NCBI GenBank assembly: GCA_949948745.1
Contig: CATLHA010000011.1
Coordinates: 1 to 37,666 of the forward strand
Direction: 5' to 3'
Length of the DNA stretch: 37,666 nt
DNA from: an uncultured Caryophanales bacterium
GTDB lineage: Bacteria > Bacillota_I > Bacilli_A > RF39 > UBA660
A program made the position numbers and the translations under genes. This document shows positions 9,728 through 20,164 of this stretch, one piece after another. Numbering within the stretch: position 1 is the first letter of the stretch; each line of letters opens with the position of its first letter. A model generated the notes under the pieces. That model searched no databases. It was not told where the DNA came from and saw only the letters and a program-made list of their open reading frames with translations.

Positions 9728-12700
9728 TTATCTACTAAACCTTGGTCCCTTTTTAAAATATACTTTTGTGTCTTTTTCTCCTTCTATCTTTTCTTCTATA
9801 GGAGAACTACTCTTAATTTCTTCTATGTATCCTAATTTTTTATTTAATAAATAGAGAGTATAAACCTGTTGTCCCCTTAGTGTTGTTTCTACTTCTAAAG
9901 ATGTATCCATTAATTGATAGAATGTTCTCATCATTTCTTGAAGTTGTACTCCCTTTTCATCTTCTAAAGTAGGCTTTATTTTTGCAAGATCTAGGATAGT
10001 AAGTTTTCCATTCTCTTGTTGTTCATAGATTAAATACCAGTCTTCTCCTAAATAGATATCATGATTTTGAAGATTTATGGCATCTTTCATTTCATTGTCG
10101 CTATTTTGATATACTTGTTTTTTAATATCATTGATTTTTTTCACTGTAGAATTTTTAATATTTATCCCATTTTCATGGATTATTTTTCTTTCATCTCGAT
10201 AAATTGGATCTAGAGAAGATACTGTTTCAAAATAAGCATGTTCTATATTTCCTGCGATAATATACTGTACTTGATTAGAATCTGTATATGGCATTTTGAA
10301 ATCGTTAAAATATTCTTTTCTTTCGTTATAATCTACTGGTTGGAAATTTTCAAATTTATAAGGGATGTTTTTTCCTTCCTCTAAACTATCCATCTCTATC
10401 GCACCAACATCAATGGTATCTTCAAAAAAGTACTCTATATCAAGATCATCATTTTTGTCCCCACATGTTACTAGTTTTACAGGCCCTCTAAGTTCTAAAT
10501 CTTTTAATCTTTGTAGTTCTTTTTCTCTTGATTCTTTATCCATTTTAGATAACTTTCTCTTTGATTTTTCTATATACTCAAAAACTTGTCTTTTGCTTTC
10601 TTCTATTAATTCTTTTGCATCTAGCTTTATTACTTCTGCTACTGCTTTTCTTAAATTTTTAGAAGCAGAACCTAAAGATGGCGTTCCTTCTATATTATCA
10701 TGACAATATAGATTGTTATTTTTCCAATCCCATGATTCTGTTAATAGAATCCATTTGCCATTCTTTAATAATCTTGTTACAAAAATTCCGCCATCTGGGC
10801 TACTCGTTGCATGGGCCATACAGTTGTGTCCCATTCCATGATATACTTGACAGTTATTAGCGTAATTTCTTTCTCCAACGACCATCGCAAAAGGATCATC
10901 TTTTCTTAAAAGTTCTGCTTGAATTGTATAACCATCAATCTGGTAAATCTTTTTTCTTGGAATTAAAGAGCGTAATTTTCTTTCCATATTTTCCTCAAAC
11001 ACCCTCTGATAATATTCAAATGCTTGTTGAGTTTTTACTCCTGCTTTTTTAATCATTTCTGCAAATTCATAATTTCCATCATGATAATCAAACGAATTTC
11101 CTTGAATATAGTCAATTGCCTGTCTGATTGACACTTTCTTAATTCCAGCTTGATAAAAATAATGGTTTCTAATCTGATTAAAGTGCTCTGCAATTTTTGC
11201 AAGATGTGTTTGAATGTATTCTTTTCTTAATATCAAATCCATATTATCTATCATAAATTGGTAAAATTCCTCATCAAACAACTGGAAATTATCCTCAAAC
11301 ATTCTTATTAAACTATAATAATTTATTGTATTTTTAAGATTTTCTTTAAATAAGAGCTGTCTAATTCTTTTTCCTAAAGGAGATTTTTCTAATAATTCAT
11401 ATTCCGTTTTGTTTTCTTTTTGATAATGTTCTTTTATAAAAGTATTTAAACTTTTCCCAAATGTACCATGAATCTTTTTCATCTTTATAATATCAGATAC
11501 TGTTAATTGATCTTTTAGATAAAGTTCAAATCCAGGTGGAACTTCAACTGCTTTATCCAATATATAATAAATTGTTCTCCTCTTTTTAAATACTCGATCT
11601 TGGACTTTCTTTAATTGGGAATTATTTCCTAACAACTCAAAAAACTCGTTTTCTTCTATGTGATAAGGCCTTTCTGTAAAGAGATTTATCATATAATCAA
11701 TTCTTTTTTGTGTATTTTTGTCTTTATGAAATATTCCAAATATTTCTATCATATTAGTTAAAGATAATAATAAACTTCTACTTTTTAAATATGGTAAACA
11801 TGGCTCAATTTGTTTCCATATCTTATAATCAAAATCTTCTGTTATTTTCTTATTGAGTGCATGAAATAAATCAGGATTAATGTCATATTCTTTTCTCATT
11901 TTGAAAAATAGATTTTTAAATTTGATTACTGCATCTTCTACAAATATACTATCTGTATCAGGTTCTAATAATTCAGAAATATTTTCATTAGAAAAGAAGT
12001 CTTCTATATTTTTATATTTCTGTTTTAAAATGTGATTCGCATATAGATATAAGTATTGTGTTACAATATCTATGATACTTATGTTTTCTTTACAATAATC
12101 TCCCCACGGTGTTTTTAGACATTTTAGATTTGGGAATGCACAATCTTCGATTGTTTCTAAATTCTCTGGCAAATAAATTTCTTCTAAAGAAGCACAATCT
12201 TCAAAAGCAGAACTACCGATTTTCCTTAAACTTTCTGGAAATTCTATTTTTCTTAAGGACGTACAATTCGTAAATGCCTCTTCTTCAATTGTTTCTAGTC
12301 CAAAAGAAAACTCGACTTCCTCTAATGCACTACATTCCCCAAACGCAGCTTCTTTTATTTTCTTGATGCTACTTGGAATCTTAATTTTCTTTAAAGATTG
12401 ACATCTACAAAATGCTCCTGATTCAATTGTTTCAGTTCCTTCTTTTAGATTGATATCTGTTAGACAGTAACAATCCTCAAAACAAAATTCAGGGATTTTT
12501 TTGATTGCCTCTTCAAATGTTACACTCTCTAATTGTGTATCAAAAGTAAATATATTATCTCCTATACTTTTTACATTTCCTAGAAAGTGCACTCTTCTTA
12601 AGGATTTACAACTAGAGAAAGCTGCAGTTTCTATTTTTTCTACGCTTTTAGGAATAGTAATACTTTCTAAGCCGTGATAACCGAGAAAGGCTTCTTGTCT

Positions 12701-12859
12701 AATTACCTCTAGACTATCTGGCAAAACAACTTCTCTAATTGTATTCAAAAATGGAGAATTTAATTTTTTGATAACTTTAACATCTTCTGGTATTTTTAAT
12801 ACACCATTTACGATATCCTCTAACTTTATTGTTTGTAAAACACCATCTGTAATTTTCAT
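9728..12859 (-). CDS. LRR_5-type giant paralog D, divergent C-terminus
   Basis: 1043 residues, 28 bases after E, with AAGGTGA ahead of the ATG. About ten LRR units (~25-250) end in TPWG (W252). The middle region is typical (YDINPD, IFGIFHKDKN, GTFGKSLNTF). This is the most deviant member of the array. The first Cys of the CC pair is Asn (NYANNCQ; Asn669, Cys670), though GHNCMAHAT is kept. SWDWKNNN replaces SWDWQNNN. The DLKEDTSY stretch is replaced by VETTLRGQQVYTLYL, and the terminal MHKVxF motif is missing, leaving KVYFKKGP. GEDWYLIYE and PIYRDER are retained. The reading frame is fully open, so it is not an obvious pseudogene. It may be an inactive or re-purposed member, or a partner of the others. 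Function unknown. Confidence 0.92.
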   Translation of the reverse strand: MKITDGVLQTIKLEDIVNGVLKIPEDVKVIKKLNSPFLNTIREVVLPDSLEVIRQEAFLGYHGLESITIPKSVEKIETAAFSSCKSLRRVHFLGNVKSIGDNIFTFDTQLESVTFEEAIKKIPEFCFEDCYCLTDINLKEGTETIESGAFCRCQSLKKIKIPSSIKKIKEAAFGECSALEEVEFSFGLETIEEEAFTNCTSLRKIEFPESLRKIGSSAFEDCASLEEIYLPENLETIEDCAFPNLKCLKTPWGDYCKENISIIDIVTQYLYLYANHILKQKYKNIEDFFSNENISELLEPDTDSIFVEDAVIKFKNLFFKMRKEYDINPDLFHALNKKITEDFDYKIWKQIEPCLPYLKSRSLLLSLTNMIEIFGIFHKDKNTQKRIDYMINLFTERPYHIEENEFFELLGNNSQLKKVQDRVFKKRRTIYYILDKAVEVPPGFELYLKDQLTVSDIIKMKKIHGTFGKSLNTFIKEHYQKENKTEYELLEKSPLGKRIRQLLFKENLKNTINYYSLIRMFEDNFQLFDEEFYQFMIDNMDLILRKEYIQTHLAKIAEHFNQIRNHYFYQAGIKKVSIRQAIDYIQGNSFDYHDGNYEFAEMIKKAGVKTQQAFEYYQRVFEENMERKLRSLIPRKKIYQIDGYTIQAELLRKDDPFAMVVGERNYANNCQVYHGMGHNCMAHATSSPDGGIFVTRLLKNGKWILLTESWDWKNNNLYCHDNIEGTPSLGSASKNLRKAVAEVIKLDAKELIEESKRQVFEYIEKSKRKLSKMDKESREKELQRLKDLELRGPVKLVTCGDKNDDLDIEYFFEDTIDVGAIEMDSLEEGKNIPYKFENFQPVDYNERKEYFNDFKMPYTDSNQVQYIIAGNIEHAYFETVSSLDPIYRDERKIIHENGINIKNSTVKKINDIKKQVYQNSDNEMKDAINLQNHDIYLGEDWYLIYEQQENGKLTILDLAKIKPTLEDEKGVQLQEMMRTFYQLMDTSLEVETTLRGQQVYTLYLLNKKLGYIEEIKSSSPIEEKIEGEKDTKVYFKKGPRFSR

Positions 12860-12887
12860 AATTCACCTTCTTGCTTTTTATAAGATA

Positions 12888-15800
12888 TTATTTATTTCCT
12901 TTTTTAAATTTTACTTTGTGCATCATGATTTCCTTATTTTCTATTTCCTTTCTTGATTTTAGTAATTCTTCTTGCTCCTCTTCTGTCACTACTTTTCTAT
13001 TGTACTCATCATCAAATGGATAACATATATCTTCTCCGATTTGTTCAATATATCCTAGTCGTTTGTTCATCAAATATAAAATATAAGAAGTATCTTCTTT
13101 TAAATCCGCTTCCACTTCATCACTTGATTTGATTATAGTAGAAAGCACCTTCATAATTTCTTGTTGTTGAATGCCTCTTTCATCGTCTATTTGAGGTGAA
13201 ATTCTCGCTAAATCAGAGATGTAAATTTTTCCATTTTCTCTATTTTCATAGATTAGATACCAATCTTCTCCTAAGTATATCGAACTATCTTTAAAATCGA
13301 CATCTTCCATGTCTTTATAATCTTTCATTTTCTCAGGGTATGCCTTCTCTTCTAATTCGCTAATTTTTGTTATCTCATTACCTGAGATTTCCCCTTGTTC
13401 TATCTTTTTTATTCTTCTTTCATCTCGGTAAATTGGTTTTATTTTTTCTTGTTTTTCTAAATATAAGTCTTTTATAGATCCAGCAATGACATATTGCCCC
13501 CTTTTTGCATCTGAATAAGCACTATAACGTGGATCAAAAAAGATCTGACTGGAATCATATGCTACTGGTTGAAAATATTTTAGAGAATATTTCTTTCCTT
13601 GAAATTTAAAATCGTCATATGCTTCTATCTTTGTGTGAAAATAATTTTCAAGTTCTAAATCATCATATCCCATTCCACTTGTTACCAAATGAATCACGTT
13701 TCGTTCTCTTAATTCTTCTAATTCTTTTAGAGCTTTTTCTCTATCTTTTTCTGAAAGCTTTTCTATTGTTTTTTTCTTTTTCACTATGAATTCTTCTACT
13801 TTTTTATTACTATTTTCTATGATCCATTCTGCATCTAATTTTAAAACTTCTGAAACAGCTTTTCGTAAACTTTCTGGACCTTCTTTTAAATATTCTGTTC
13901 CTTCAATATTATCATGACAATATAAATTATTATTTTGCCAATCCCAAGACTGTGTTAATAAAATCCATTCTCCATCTTTTAAAAGCCTCGTTACAAAGAT
14001 TCCACCATCATCACTACTAGTTGCATGAGCCATACAATTATGACCAATTCCACCATGTCTTTGACAACAGTTGGTATAATTGGTTTCTCCAACAAACATA
14101 TTGAGTGGATCATCTTTTCTTAAAAGTTCTGCTTGAATCGTGTATCCATCAATTTCATAAACATGATTTCTTCTAATTAGAGAATGTAATCTTCTTTCCT
14201 TATTCTTTTCATATAATTCTTGATAGTGGTCAAATGTTTCTTGACTTACAATGCCTGCTTTTAATGCTTCTTGAGCTAGAGAGTAGTTTCCAGGATGATA
14301 ATCTAATACATGACTTTTCATATAATCTAATGCCTGCTTTAAAGAGATTTCTTTGACACCAGCTTCCATCAAATAATAGCTTTTTATCGCTTGGAACTTT
14401 TTGTTGATTTCTCTAATATATCCTTGTATTTTTGCATCTTCTAATATTTTATCTAAATTTTCTATAAAGAAATTATAGAAGTCTTCACTAAATGGTTCTC
14501 TACACCCATCAAAAATCTGATGAAGTTTTCCTGCACTTATATGTCCATCTAATCTTGTGTTAAATAGACAGTTTCTTATTGTCTCATCAAATCGATATTC
14601 TTCTCTTAAGGAATACATTACGATTTTATCTTTTCTATAATGATTATTTACAAAATCATTTAGTCTTTTTCCAAATGTTCCTCTTTCCTTTTTAATTCTT
14701 TGAATATCTTTTTCTAATAGGGTCTCTTTTAAATAAAAGTGAAATTCTTCTGGTATTTGTATCGCATCCTCTATTTTCATACATTCCTCTTTGATTTCTA
14801 GAAAAGCAGTTTCGATAATTACAAAATGCCATGGATTTTCAATTCTTAGAAGGTTAAAATCATGAGTATCTATTTTAAAAGGAAATTCATTGAATAGTGA
14901 TTTAAATTTTTCGATTCTTTTTTTCTGGTTTTTATCTTTGTGAAACAAACCAAATATTTCTATCATCTCAGCAAATGCTTTTGTCATAGCTTCCTCAGTT
15001 TTCCATGGAAAAACATTTTTTATTTCTTGCCAAACAGGATAAGAAAATTCTTCTGTTGTTTTCATGTCCCAAAAATCAAATAAAATTTTGTCTATGTCAT
15101 ATTCTTTTCTTAATTTATAAAATAAATTTTTGAATTTTTGAATACTTTCTAAGCTATCAGAATTATCAGTAGAAAAATAATCTGAAATCGATGGATTATT
15201 TATAAAATCTCTTATACTTTTGTATTTATCTTTTAAAATATGATTGGCATATAGATATAAATACGCTATTTTTACTTTTTGATTATGTTCTAAACTATTG
15301 ATATCAATACTTCCCCATGGCGTTATGATTTCTCTAATAGATACACATTTACCGAATGTACCTCTACGAATTTCTTGCATGTCTTCATGCAAAATGATTT
15401 TTTTTAAGGAGCTGCATTGCCAAAAGCTGGCATATTCTAATTTTTTTACACCCATTGGTACTTCTATTTCTTCTAGACTAACACAATTTTGAAATGCACT
15501 AGCTCCTATTCTTTCTAAAGTACTTGGAAATTTGATTTGATTTAAGGAAGAGCAATCAAAAAAAACATCACTTTCAATATTCTGTAATCCTTCTTCCATT
15601 ACTACCCTTTTTAGAGAACTATTTTTAGAAAATGCCCCTTGTTTTAATATTTTTACACTTCTAGGAATATAGATTTCCTCTATCGCAATATTTGAAAAGG
15701 CATTTTTTTCTATTTCTTGTAAATTAGAAGATAGGGTAACTTTTTTTAGATTGCTGCATTCTAAAAATGCTACTTCATCAATTTTTACTACAGTATTTGG

Positions 15801-16628
15801 AATTTCTATAGAAGACAATGAATTACAATTACGAAATGTACCATTATTTATCACAGAAATATTCAATGGAAGTTTTACACTTTCTAATTTAAGGCAAAGG
15901 AGAAATGCCTCCATGGCTATCAATTTTACAGAATCTGGAATTTTAATTGACTTTAGCCCTACACAGGCGCAAAATGCTTTTCTTCCAATCTCTTCTAACG
16001 TATTTGGTAATGTTACTTCAGCAATGCTTTCACAGTGTTCAAAGGCACTGTATCCTATAATTTTTAATCTGTTAGGTAAGGTTAAATCTGTTATATTTAT
16101 ACAATTTCGAAATGTTTCTTCTGAAATAGTCTCAAGATTCTCTGGTAATACTACCTTTTTTAATTCTTTACAGTTGGAAAATGCTCCGAATTTTATTATC
16201 TCTACACTGTTGGGTATTTCTACCTCTTCTAGTTTCAAACAATCTGCAAATGCTTGCTCTCCAATTTCTTTTAATCCATTTTTCAGAGAAATATGCTCCA
16301 TAGATTCGCATTTATAAAAAGCACCTGGATCTATTTTTTTTAAACTCTTCGGAAAGTAAACATTTTCTAGAGAGCAGCATTGATCAAATGCCATTTCTTC
16401 TATTTCTTCTATTCCTTCTTGAAAGAAGATGTTTTTTATATATTGCTGACGAAAAAAAGCGCAACGTCCTATTTTCTTTAAACTCTTCGGGAAATAAATA
16501 CTAGTAGCTTTCAATTGACAATCTTCGTGATTTCCTTCTATGGCAATGACACCCTCTGGAATAATTAACTTTCCATTTACAATATCTTCTGGTTCTATTT
16601 TTAATAAAATTCCATCTACTATTTTCAT
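12888..16628 (-). CDS. LRR_5-type giant paralog E, first gene of operon
   Basis: 1246 residues from ATG 16628. An in-frame ATG at 16640 exists, but GGTGAT lies between the two at the right distance for 16628, and that start gives the family beginning MKIVDGI. It has the longest solenoid of the array: about 18 LRR units to residue ~435, closed by TPWG (W438). The middle region has YDIDKI, IFGLFHKDKNQ and GTFGKRLNDF. The conserved block is complete: Cys854-Cys855 in NYTNCCQRHGGIGHNC, then SWDWQNNN and CHDNIEG. The C-terminal block has PIYRDER, GEDWYLI, EADLKEDTSY and MHKVKFKKGNK. A clear promoter sits about 50 bases upstream of the start (16676-16704). E is the promoter-proximal gene, with D, C, B and A following at 22 to 32 bases or by overlap. 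Cytosolic by absence of an export signal. Activity unknown. Confidence 0.93.
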   Translation of the reverse strand: MKIVDGILLKIEPEDIVNGKLIIPEGVIAIEGNHEDCQLKATSIYFPKSLKKIGRCAFFRQQYIKNIFFQEGIEEIEEMAFDQCCSLENVYFPKSLKKIDPGAFYKCESMEHISLKNGLKEIGEQAFADCLKLEEVEIPNSVEIIKFGAFSNCKELKKVVLPENLETISEETFRNCINITDLTLPNRLKIIGYSAFEHCESIAEVTLPNTLEEIGRKAFCACVGLKSIKIPDSVKLIAMEAFLLCLKLESVKLPLNISVINNGTFRNCNSLSSIEIPNTVVKIDEVAFLECSNLKKVTLSSNLQEIEKNAFSNIAIEEIYIPRSVKILKQGAFSKNSSLKRVVMEEGLQNIESDVFFDCSSLNQIKFPSTLERIGASAFQNCVSLEEIEVPMGVKKLEYASFWQCSSLKKIILHEDMQEIRRGTFGKCVSIREIITPWGSIDINSLEHNQKVKIAYLYLYANHILKDKYKSIRDFINNPSISDYFSTDNSDSLESIQKFKNLFYKLRKEYDIDKILFDFWDMKTTEEFSYPVWQEIKNVFPWKTEEAMTKAFAEMIEIFGLFHKDKNQKKRIEKFKSLFNEFPFKIDTHDFNLLRIENPWHFVIIETAFLEIKEECMKIEDAIQIPEEFHFYLKETLLEKDIQRIKKERGTFGKRLNDFVNNHYRKDKIVMYSLREEYRFDETIRNCLFNTRLDGHISAGKLHQIFDGCREPFSEDFYNFFIENLDKILEDAKIQGYIREINKKFQAIKSYYLMEAGVKEISLKQALDYMKSHVLDYHPGNYSLAQEALKAGIVSQETFDHYQELYEKNKERRLHSLIRRNHVYEIDGYTIQAELLRKDDPLNMFVGETNYTNCCQRHGGIGHNCMAHATSSDDGGIFVTRLLKDGEWILLTQSWDWQNNNLYCHDNIEGTEYLKEGPESLRKAVSEVLKLDAEWIIENSNKKVEEFIVKKKKTIEKLSEKDREKALKELEELRERNVIHLVTSGMGYDDLELENYFHTKIEAYDDFKFQGKKYSLKYFQPVAYDSSQIFFDPRYSAYSDAKRGQYVIAGSIKDLYLEKQEKIKPIYRDERRIKKIEQGEISGNEITKISELEEKAYPEKMKDYKDMEDVDFKDSSIYLGEDWYLIYENRENGKIYISDLARISPQIDDERGIQQQEIMKVLSTIIKSSDEVEADLKEDTSYILYLMNKRLGYIEQIGEDICYPFDDEYNRKVVTEEEQEELLKSRKEIENKEIMMHKVKFKKGNK

Positions 16629-16675
16629 TCTAATCACCATATCAACCTAAATTTTATTCGCAATAAATGTTTCGT

Positions 16676-16704
16676 ATTATAACATAAAAAGAGCCAAAAC
16701 ACAA
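16676..16704 (-). promoter_or_regulatory. Promoter of the E-D-C-B-A operon
   Basis: Minus-strand TTGTGT (16699-16704), 17-base spacer, then TATAAT (16676-16681) with a TG one base upstream (extended -10). It lies about 48 bases before the start of E. The -35 box falls in the loop of the hairpin that ends gene F, so terminator and promoter share DNA. Confidence 0.75.
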
Positions 16705-16720
16705 TTTTTTGGCTCTTTTT
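16686..16720 (-). terminator. Rho-independent terminator of F
   Basis: Perfect 14-base inverted repeat (16686-16699 with 16707-16720, core AGAGCCAAAA/TTTTGGCTCT) with a short loop. On the minus strand the stem ends in a T-run about 60 bases after the stop of F. The T-runs on both sides could let it work in either direction, but no plus-strand gene needs it. Confidence 0.8.
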
Positions 16721-16776
16721 TGACTCTTTTTTTTCTTTATTTATAAGAATATTTTAGATTTTGGTTGTTTTCTTTA

Positions 16777-19700
16777 CTATACTAGTTTTTCTCCCTTTTT
16801 AAACGTTATTTTATGTACCATTACCTTTTCCTTTTGACTATCCTTTAGTTTTTTTATATTTCTTAATATTTCTTCTTGATTTTCTTCAGATATTACTCTT
16901 GTATTACTACTGTCTTCAAGTGGATATCTAATATCATCTCCAACTTGTTCGATATAACCCAAATGTTTATTTAATAGATATAATAAGTAAGTATTATCCT
17001 CACTTAATTCAACTGCAACTTTATCATGTGTTTTTATTAGATTATAAACTGTACTTATTATTTCTTGAAGTTGTTTTCCTTTTTCATCTTCTAGGGATGG
17101 AGTAATTCTTACTAAATCAGAAATAGATATAGAGCAATCGCTTTCAATTTTATATATTAAATACCAATCTTCTCCTATATAAATATTACTATTTTCTAAA
17201 TCAATTTTTGCATTAAGAGATTCTATCTTTTTTGAATAGACTAAAGATTTCATATCCCTTATTTTTTTTGTAGTAAAATTTCTAATATTTTCATTTGATT
17301 CTAGTACAATTCTTCTTTCATCACGATAAATTGGTTCTAATTCTTCTTGTCTTTCTAATACTAAATCATCAAGACTACCTGCTAAAATGTATTGTGTATT
17401 TGACGCATCTGAATATGGGAGATAGTGACTATCAAAATAAGGCTTTGTTGAATTATAATTTACTGGTTGAAAATTTTCTAAAGTGAATAATTTTCCATCT
17501 ATCATTCGATTTTCAGCAACAGAAATAGAAGTATTAAAATAATTTTTTAGACCCAAATCGTCATAACCGGTACCACTAGTTACTAGTTTAATTATTTCTC
17601 GATTTTCTAACTCTTCTAGTCTTTCTAATTCTTTTTCCTTTTCAGGATGTATCGACTTTTCAAGTCTCTTTCTTCTTTCTATTATATATTTGTTTACTTC
17701 TTCCCTACTTTTTTCTATTATTTGTTCTGCATCTAGTTGGAATACTTTTGCGACTGCTTTCCTTAATCTGGAATCTTCTTCCTTTAAGTATGGGGTTCCT
17801 TCGATATTATCATGACAATAAACGTTATTATTCTGCCAGTCCCAAGATTCTGTTAATAATATCCATTTTCCATCTTTTAATAATTTAGTTACAAAGATTC
17901 CTCCATCCTCGCTACTTACTGCATGAGCCATACAATTATGACCAACTCCATGAAATACTTGACAACAATTGGTATAATTGGTTTCTCCAACAAACATAGA
18001 AAGTGAATCATCTTTTCTTAAAAGTTCCGCTTTAATTGTATATCCGTCAATTTCATAGACATTACTTCTTTTTACCAAAGAGGACATTTTTCTTTCTTTA
18101 TTCTTTTCATATAATTCTTGATAATAGTTAAATCTTTCTTGATCTACAACACCGGCCTTCTTCGCTTCTATTTGAAGTTCATAATTTCCATCTTGGTAAT
18201 TAAAAGAATTTGTTTCTAAGTAGTCAATTGCATGTTTTAAACTAATGTCAGTAATTCCTGATTGTTTTAAATAGTACTCTTTCATTGATTGAAAATTTTT
18301 TCCTATTTCTCCCATAATTGACTGTATTTTCTCATTACTATAGATAAATTCTAAATTATCTAGAAAAAATTGATAGAATTCTTCATCAAAAAAATTTGTA
18401 CACCCATCAAATATTCTATGAATGGAAGCTGTGTTAAAATGTTCTTCTATTTCGCTTACAAATAAGTATTCTATAATATCGTCCTGATAGACTGCATCTT
18501 CTTTTAACTTATAAACTTTTCTTCTTTCTCTTTTATAATTTTCTTTTATAAAATCATTTAATCTTTTTCCATAAGTTCCAGTTATTTTTTTTAGTTTTTT
18601 CAGTTTGTTTTCGCTTATTTTATAAGTTAAATAGGGAGCAAATTCCTCTTCTATCTCTACTCCTATAGATAGAAAATAATACTCTTCTTCTTTTTCTATA
18701 AAGTCATTAGAGATTTCCTCTTTAGTAAAATAAAACTCTTGTAATAACCCTCTTTTCTCTTCTTCGGTAATTTTGATACCCTGGCAAGATAGTAATTCTT
18801 TTAATTTTTCGATTCGTTTTCTTTGATTTTTATCTTTATGAAATAAACCAAAAACTTCCATTATTTCGGCTAGAGCTTTTTCCAGTGGTTCATTATCTCT
18901 CCAAGAAAAAACATCTTTGATTTCGTTCCAAATAGAATAAGAAAATTCTTCTGTTGTTTTTGGATTTAAAAAATATAATAGTCCTGTAGTAATATCATAT
19001 TCTTTTCGTAATTTATAGAATAGGTTCTGAAATTTTTTAATCCCATCATCATAACAAATTAAATCACTACGCAAAGTTGATTTGATGTATTTGTTTTCTA
19101 ACATTTCTTCTAGAGATTGATATTTTTCTTTTAAAATCGAATTTGCATACAAATAAAGATAGATTTCAATTACTTCAATCGTAACGTTTGACTCTGTTCT
19201 AGAATTTATAGAATATGTGTATTTTATTTCTTCATTACTATCCTCAATTTCTATTTTATTTAGATTATCACACCATAAAAATGCTTGTCTTTCAATCAAT
19301 GATAAACTATCGGGCAATATTATTTTTGTTAGTTCTCTACATTCAGAAAAAATACCTCTTTCTAAAACGGAAATAAAACGTGGAATTTTTACTTCCATTA
19401 ATCTTTCACACTCTCGAAAGGCATAAGACGCAATACTTTCTATATGATTGGAAAGATATATTTTTTCTAGACTTTTACATTCTTGAAAAGCAGAAGCACC
19501 AATTTTTCTTATTCTATCTCCTAAATTTATTTCTTTTAGGGATTGGCACCCAGCAAATGCAACATCATGAATTTCTTCTATCTTATCGGGAAGCTCTACT
19601 TTAGTCAAAGAATTACAATAAAAAAACAAACTTGCGCTAATTACTGTAACCCCATCTGGAATTCGAATACTCTTTAGTGCTTTACAATTAGCAAATACGT

Positions 19701-20142
19701 ATTCTTTGATTTCTGTTATGGTGTCTGGTAGAATGATATTTTCTAATTTGCTACATCTGTCAAACAAGTAACTTTCTAATATTTTTATTTTTTTTGGAAG
19801 AATCACTGTTTCTAAAGACTCACAACCATAAAAAACGGATTCTCCAATTACTACAACACTATCTGGAATTTCAATTTTTTCTAAATTCTTGCAATCTGTA
19901 AAGGCAGAGTTTTTGATTTCTAATAACCCATCATTTAAATAGATTTCTTCTAAGTTGCTGCAGTCTTTAAAAGCTCTTTTTTCTATTACCTTTAAGCTTT
20001 TAGGACAGATAATACTCTTAATTCTATAATCTTTTGTAAAGGCATTTTCTAAAATCGTTGTTACTCCTTCTGGAATTACTACTTTTCCATGAACAATATC
20101 TGTATCTTCTATTGATTTTAATAATCCATTTATTATTTCCAT
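16777..20142 (-). CDS. LRR_5-type giant paralog F
   Basis: 1121 residues. GGTGATTTT directly precedes the ATG. About 12 LRR units cover residues ~25-300, all but the first with F-x-x-C. The LRR-to-middle junction has no WG motif (SNEEIKYTYSINSRTES). Cys726-Cys727 lie in NYTNCCQVFHGVGHNC, followed by MAHAVSS and CHDNIEG. The C-terminal block keeps PIYRDER and the GEDWYLI motif, but DLKEDTSY is degraded to ELSEDNTYLL and the end is VHKITFKKG. It shares long stretches with G (DLVLERQEELEPIYRDER, NYNSTKPYFDS), making F and G the closest pair although a 6-kb region separates them. It appears to be a single-gene unit. No convincing promoter is seen: a TATAAT at 20409-20414 lacks a -35, so read-through from the upstream gene is possible. 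Function unknown. Confidence 0.92.
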   Translation of the reverse strand: MEIINGLLKSIEDTDIVHGKVVIPEGVTTILENAFTKDYRIKSIICPKSLKVIEKRAFKDCSNLEEIYLNDGLLEIKNSAFTDCKNLEKIEIPDSVVVIGESVFYGCESLETVILPKKIKILESYLFDRCSKLENIILPDTITEIKEYVFANCKALKSIRIPDGVTVISASLFFYCNSLTKVELPDKIEEIHDVAFAGCQSLKEINLGDRIRKIGASAFQECKSLEKIYLSNHIESIASYAFRECERLMEVKIPRFISVLERGIFSECRELTKIILPDSLSLIERQAFLWCDNLNKIEIEDSNEEIKYTYSINSRTESNVTIEVIEIYLYLYANSILKEKYQSLEEMLENKYIKSTLRSDLICYDDGIKKFQNLFYKLRKEYDITTGLLYFLNPKTTEEFSYSIWNEIKDVFSWRDNEPLEKALAEIMEVFGLFHKDKNQRKRIEKLKELLSCQGIKITEEEKRGLLQEFYFTKEEISNDFIEKEEEYYFLSIGVEIEEEFAPYLTYKISENKLKKLKKITGTYGKRLNDFIKENYKRERRKVYKLKEDAVYQDDIIEYLFVSEIEEHFNTASIHRIFDGCTNFFDEEFYQFFLDNLEFIYSNEKIQSIMGEIGKNFQSMKEYYLKQSGITDISLKHAIDYLETNSFNYQDGNYELQIEAKKAGVVDQERFNYYQELYEKNKERKMSSLVKRSNVYEIDGYTIKAELLRKDDSLSMFVGETNYTNCCQVFHGVGHNCMAHAVSSEDGGIFVTKLLKDGKWILLTESWDWQNNNVYCHDNIEGTPYLKEEDSRLRKAVAKVFQLDAEQIIEKSREEVNKYIIERRKRLEKSIHPEKEKELERLEELENREIIKLVTSGTGYDDLGLKNYFNTSISVAENRMIDGKLFTLENFQPVNYNSTKPYFDSHYLPYSDASNTQYILAGSLDDLVLERQEELEPIYRDERRIVLESNENIRNFTTKKIRDMKSLVYSKKIESLNAKIDLENSNIYIGEDWYLIYKIESDCSISISDLVRITPSLEDEKGKQLQEIISTVYNLIKTHDKVAVELSEDNTYLLYLLNKHLGYIEQVGDDIRYPLEDSSNTRVISEENQEEILRNIKKLKDSQKEKVMVHKITFKKGEKLV

Positions 20143-20164
20143 AAAATCACCGATTTCTGATTCT

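Noticed and set aside
15751-16317. Plus-strand open frame of 188 codons, and a similar one at 28891-29439
   Set aside because: Both lie antisense to LRR repeats of E and G. The 69-base periodic codon pattern keeps the opposite strand open. No ribosome site or recognisable protein.
12888-16628. Regularly spaced repeats that could suggest a CRISPR array or minisatellite
   Set aside because: The ~69-base period is the 23-residue LRR unit. Units are diverged, in frame and have no identical direct repeats with unique spacers.
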